DNA from: Congregicoccus sp964517665
GTDB lineage: Bacteria > Verrucomicrobiota > Verrucomicrobiia > Opitutales > Opitutaceae
Reading direction: 5' to 3'
DNA: 7,740 nt
Assembly (NCBI GenBank): GCA_964517665.1
Contig: CAZFCY010000206.1
Span: forward strand, 1 to 7,740
The notes under the pieces were generated by a model that ran no database searches, was not told where the DNA came from, and was given only the letters and a program-made list of their open reading frames with translations. A program made the translations under genes and the position numbers. The first letter of the stretch is position 1; each line of letters starts with the position of its first letter. Shown here one piece after another: positions 5,365 to 7,740 of this stretch.

Positions 5365-5583
5365 ATGACTCTCACCGTCGTCATCCCGGCAAAGAACGCG
5401 GAGAGCGGAAAACGACTCGCGTTTTGCGATGCCGACGACGTGGTCGCGCCGGCGTGGATCGCCGCCCTGCGAAAAGCTTTCGCCACGGCGGATCTGGCCA
5501 CCGGTCCGGTCGACTCCTGCAGGCTCAGCCCTCACTGGCTGGCCGGGCACCGGCTCCGCCGTGCCCTGAATCCGCCCGGATGA
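5365..5583 (+). pseudogene. GT2 family glycosyltransferase remnant (72 codons)
   Basis: The start MTLTVVIPAKNA is the classic beginning of a family-2 glycosyltransferase, and KRLAFCDADDVVAPAWIAAL (residues 16-35) is its DXD region. In full enzymes these two parts are normally separated by roughly 60 to 75 residues carrying the nucleotide-binding DNGSTD segment; here only three residues lie between them. After the ATGPVDSCRLSPHWL-like segment (about 46-58) the frame ends at residue 72, where about 150 or more residues holding the acceptor-side ED motif would be expected. The frame stays open throughout and the stop overlaps the next ATG as ATGA. This looks like a gene that lost one or two internal blocks without a frameshift. 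It cannot fold as a working GT-A enzyme. Alternatives are an assembly deletion, or a retained leader peptide coupling translation to the next gene. Confidence 0.75.
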
Positions 5584-6830
5584 TGACGCGTCCCCTCCGC
5601 ATCCTGCTCGCCACGCCGTTTCTGACGGAGCCTCCGGAATTCGGAGCGGCCCAGCGTTCGAACCTCCTGCGCCGCGCCCTTTGCGCGCTGGGCGAAGTCG
5701 ACATTGTCGCGGTCCTCCGTCACGTCCGCATGACCGACGCGGAAGAAGCCGCCACCGACCGCGTGCCGCGTCTCGTCGAAATCCTGCGCCCATCCGGGCG
5801 GCAACCGCATCCGCCGCTCTGGCTGCGCGCCATCCGCCAGTTGCGCCCGTCGTTCGGAGACGCCCTCGTCGCCGAACGAGCCGCCCTCACCCAATACCAG
5901 CCCGATCCCGATTGGCGAGGCTGGTGGGATGCGCCCGATCACGATCGTCGCTACGACCTCGTCGTCGGCCGCTGCCTGTCGCCGCTCTGCCGTCTCGGCG
6001 CATTCGGCCGCGCGGTCACACTGCTCGACCTCGACGACGCGCCGGACCTCCTCATCGAATCCCACCTGCGCAACAAGCGCGGCACGCCGCGCCCGCGCCT
6101 CGCGCAGCGCGCGCGGATCCACGCGCACCGGCGCAGGATCCTCCAGTGCCTGAACCGCTGCGCGCACGTCTGGTTCACGTCGGAAACCGATCGCGCGCGA
6201 CTCCGCGCCCGTTCGGCCGGCGTGTTGCGCAACATTCCGTTTCACGGGGTCCGGCATCTCGGCCCGCCCGACACGACCACGCCCACCGTCCTCTTCGTCG
6301 GTCACCTCCGCTACGCGCCCAATCGCCTCGGCGTGTGCCATTTCCTGGAGCGCGTCTGGCCTGAAGTGCGGCGTCTTGCGCCGAACGCGCGGATGCGCCT
6401 CGTCGGCGAAACCGCTCCCGAAGACCGCGCGGACTGGAACTCGCTCCCGGGTGTCGAAGCGGTCGGTCGCGTGGATTCCCTCGACGAACACTACACCGTC
6501 GCCACCGCCTGCATCGCCCCGATCCGCTTTGGAGCCGGGAGCAACATCAAGGTGCTGGAAGCCGCCGCATGCGGCCGACCCACCGTGCTCACGCCTTTCG
6601 CCCGCCGCGGCTACGAACGCCAGCTCATACACGAGCGCGAAGTCCTCATCGCGGATGACGACGATGGTTTCGCCGCGCATTGCATCGCCTTGCTTCGGGA
6701 TCCCGCGCGCTCTCTCGCCATGGGACGCCTCGGCCAGGAGGCCGTGACGCGCGAGTTCGCCTTCGAGCACTTCGCCGCCGCAGTCGCGCACGGTGTATCC
6801 CGCGCGCTGCGACGTCCTGGTGAATCCTGA
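5580..6830 (+). CDS. GT4-family glycosyltransferase (GT-B fold)
   Basis: The 416-aa protein looks like a complete GT-B retaining glycosyltransferase that moves a sugar from a nucleotide-sugar donor to an unidentified acceptor, probably in glycan or surface-polysaccharide assembly. The N-terminal domain opens with RILLATPF and an FGAAQRSNLL segment, a form seen in GT4 enzymes (PxxxGxxxR). The C-terminal donor domain begins at TVLFVGHLRYAPN (236-248) and contains GAGSNIKVLEAAACG (318-332); K324 and E327 in this segment belong to the conserved donor-binding region of the family. There is no signal peptide or membrane span, so it is probably cytosolic or peripherally attached. The ATG at 5580 forms ATGA with the stop of the GT2 remnant, implying coupled translation; a second ATG follows directly at 5583. 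The donor and acceptor sugars cannot be told from the sequence. Confidence 0.88.
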   Translation: MMTRPLRILLATPFLTEPPEFGAAQRSNLLRRALCALGEVDIVAVLRHVRMTDAEEAATDRVPRLVEILRPSGRQPHPPLWLRAIRQLRPSFGDALVAERAALTQYQPDPDWRGWWDAPDHDRRYDLVVGRCLSPLCRLGAFGRAVTLLDLDDAPDLLIESHLRNKRGTPRPRLAQRARIHAHRRRILQCLNRCAHVWFTSETDRARLRARSAGVLRNIPFHGVRHLGPPDTTTPTVLFVGHLRYAPNRLGVCHFLERVWPEVRRLAPNARMRLVGETAPEDRADWNSLPGVEAVGRVDSLDEHYTVATACIAPIRFGAGSNIKVLEAAACGRPTVLTPFARRGYERQLIHEREVLIADDDDGFAAHCIALLRDPARSLAMGRLGQEAVTREFAFEHFAAAVAHGVSRALRRPGES

Positions 6831-6837
6831 TGCGCTC

Positions 6838-7725
6838 ATGCTGGCACTAATCCTTCACCGTGTATTCGAAGCCCTGCGCGACAGGCGCGACATCGAAACC
6901 CATTCGATTCGCCTGATGCTGCGGCGCTACGTCGCCGGCATGGCGCGGTACTGGTGGGCCTTGCGTCGCGCGCAACCGGCGCCCGACGACGAGGGACTGC
7001 GATGCACGGTTGTGATCGCGTCGTTTCGCCGCATGGCCAACATCGACCCGATCGTGCGTGGCGTGCTCCGTCTCGGCTTCGTCGAGCGCGTGCTGGTCAC
7101 GAACAACAACCCGGCAGTGAGCCTGAGGCGCTGGCTCCGGCTGCGCGATCCGCGTCTCGAAGTCATCGACCAGCCCGTCGCCCGGCCTCCCGGGGTGCGA
7201 TTCGACCTGACCCGCTCGCAACCCGGCGAGCGCTTTCTCGTGCTCGACGACGACCTCTTTCTTCCGCCGCGCGCGCTCGCGTTCCTTCTCGCCGCGCTGG
7301 CTCGCGAACCGGGCGTGCCGCATGGAGTGCAGGGGGAGATCTTCGATCCCATCCAGGGACGTTGCGCGCCCGACGTGCGCTACGTCGACCAGCGGGTGCA
7401 CGTCCTCAACCGCGTTTACTGCTTCACCCGCGCGCATCTCGAGGAGTACCACCGGCTCGCGGCCGGTCTGGCCGATCGCGGATTCGGCGGAGTCGGCCTT
7501 TGGGACGACGTGCTCCTCAGCGCTTCCGGCCATGCGCACGCCCGGGTGCATCCGGTGGGTTACTGGCCCGACTGCCCGAGTGGCGTTCACCGCCGGATGG
7601 CCGTCTTTCTCAGTGGTGACGGATTCCGGGCCGAACGGCTGCGCGTGTTTGCCGCCCTCGCCGAAATGAAACCTGAAATCGGCGCGCGGCTCGCAGCCGT
7701 TCGGTCCGGAATCCGTCACCACTGA
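6838..7725 (+). CDS. GT-A type glycosyltransferase (GT2/GT64-like); C-terminus doubtful
   Basis: The 295-aa protein reads as a GT-A fold glycosyltransferase. After an Arg-rich N-terminal helix region (about 1-50), CTVVIASFRRMANI (56-69) begins the nucleotide-binding domain, VLVTNNNP follows near 84-91, and FLVLDDDLFLPP carries the metal-binding DDD at 137-139. A later GLWDDVLLSA with D223-D224 resembles the catalytic acidic motif of GT2 and exostosin-type GT64 enzymes. I cannot choose firmly between those families. The ATG at 6838 is seven bases after the stop of the GT4 gene; in-frame GTGs at 6793 and 6820 would overlap that gene. Oddly, roughly the last ten codons lie in the right arm of a long inverted repeat (7692-7740) copied from inside the same gene, so the native C-terminus may differ. 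Confidence 0.8.
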   Translation: MLALILHRVFEALRDRRDIETHSIRLMLRRYVAGMARYWWALRRAQPAPDDEGLRCTVVIASFRRMANIDPIVRGVLRLGFVERVLVTNNNPAVSLRRWLRLRDPRLEVIDQPVARPPGVRFDLTRSQPGERFLVLDDDLFLPPRALAFLLAALAREPGVPHGVQGEIFDPIQGRCAPDVRYVDQRVHVLNRVYCFTRAHLEEYHRLAAGLADRGFGGVGLWDDVLLSASGHAHARVHPVGYWPDCPSGVHRRMAVFLSGDGFRAERLRVFAALAEMKPEIGARLAAVRSGIRHH

Positions 7726-7740
7726 GAAAGACGGCCATCC
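7595..7740. repeat. 49-bp inverted repeat with 48-nt spacer at the window end
   Basis: Left arm 7595-7643 and right arm 7692-7740 are reverse complements with a single mismatch (G7630 against the base paired from 7705), and the spacer is 7644-7691. The left arm is glycosyltransferase coding sequence; the right arm provides the end and stop codon of the same frame and then reaches the very last base of the window. A match this long cannot be chance. A fold-back artefact at a contig end is the most likely cause, but a real large cruciform-forming repeat is possible. Confidence 0.93.

Noticed and set aside
5532..6839. Long minus-strand open frame (435 codons) opposite the GT4 gene
   Set aside because: The plus strand has clear GT4 motifs; the minus-strand translation is low-complexity in Arg, Gly and Glu with no recognisable domain.
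6847..7722. Minus-strand open frame of 291 codons opposite the last glycosyltransferase
   Set aside because: It is the antisense of a gene with DDD and WDD motifs and shows no domain of its own.
7595..7740. Invertible DNA switch or transposon terminal repeats
   Set aside because: A spacer of 48 bases is too short for a transposon or an expression-switching segment, and no recombinase is encoded in the window.
1..7740. CRISPR array, tRNA or rRNA genes, prophage or conjugation genes
   Set aside because: I found no direct-repeat array, no cloverleaf and no matching proteins on either strand.

Overview
The window is GC-rich DNA, dense with genes, from a bacterium, and it looks chromosomal. The versions of MoaA, MoeA and Gnd, the high GC and the weak or absent Shine-Dalgarno sequences would fit an Opitutaceae-like Verrucomicrobiota. 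That placement is an impression from sequence style, not a demonstrated one. I see no tRNA, rRNA, CRISPR array, integrase or transposase.

Layout. (1) Bases 1-578, minus strand: the first 192 codons of 6-phosphogluconate dehydrogenase (gnd), cut by the window edge. (2) 579-861: a non-coding gap holding a two-state hairpin (647-687) and a clear Rho-independent terminator for leftward transcription (801-838). (3) 862-3927, minus strand: a compact molybdenum-cofactor cluster transcribed leftward in the order moeA, a 65-aa acidic membrane protein, moaC, moaD, moaE, a 92-aa membrane protein, then the terminator. moaC/moaD and moaD/moaE each share an ATGA overlap. (4) 3996-5135, plus strand: moaA, divergent from moeA. 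(5) 5136-5364: a short stretch without a gene. (6) 5365-7725, plus strand: three glycosyltransferase genes in a row. These are a severely shortened GT2 remnant, an apparently intact GT4 enzyme that overlaps it by ATGA, and a GT-A-type enzyme of GT2/GT64 character. (7) 7595-7740: a nearly perfect 49-bp inverted repeat ending exactly at the last base.

How the genes work together. MoaA and MoaC turn GTP into cyclic pyranopterin monophosphate. The MoaD/MoaE complex inserts the dithiolene sulfurs to give molybdopterin, and MoeA inserts molybdate. The MoaD-activating enzyme (MoeB type), the adenylyltransferase (Mog/MoaB type) and MobA are not in the window and must be encoded elsewhere. The glycosyltransferases probably belong to a surface-polysaccharide or glycan locus that continues to the right. 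The main oddities are the GT2 remnant with at least one internal, frame-preserving deletion, the terminal fold-back repeat (probably a contig-end artefact, but worth checking), the structured stretch that overlaps the non-conserved N-terminus of MoaA, and two unknown small membrane proteins placed in the moa operon.
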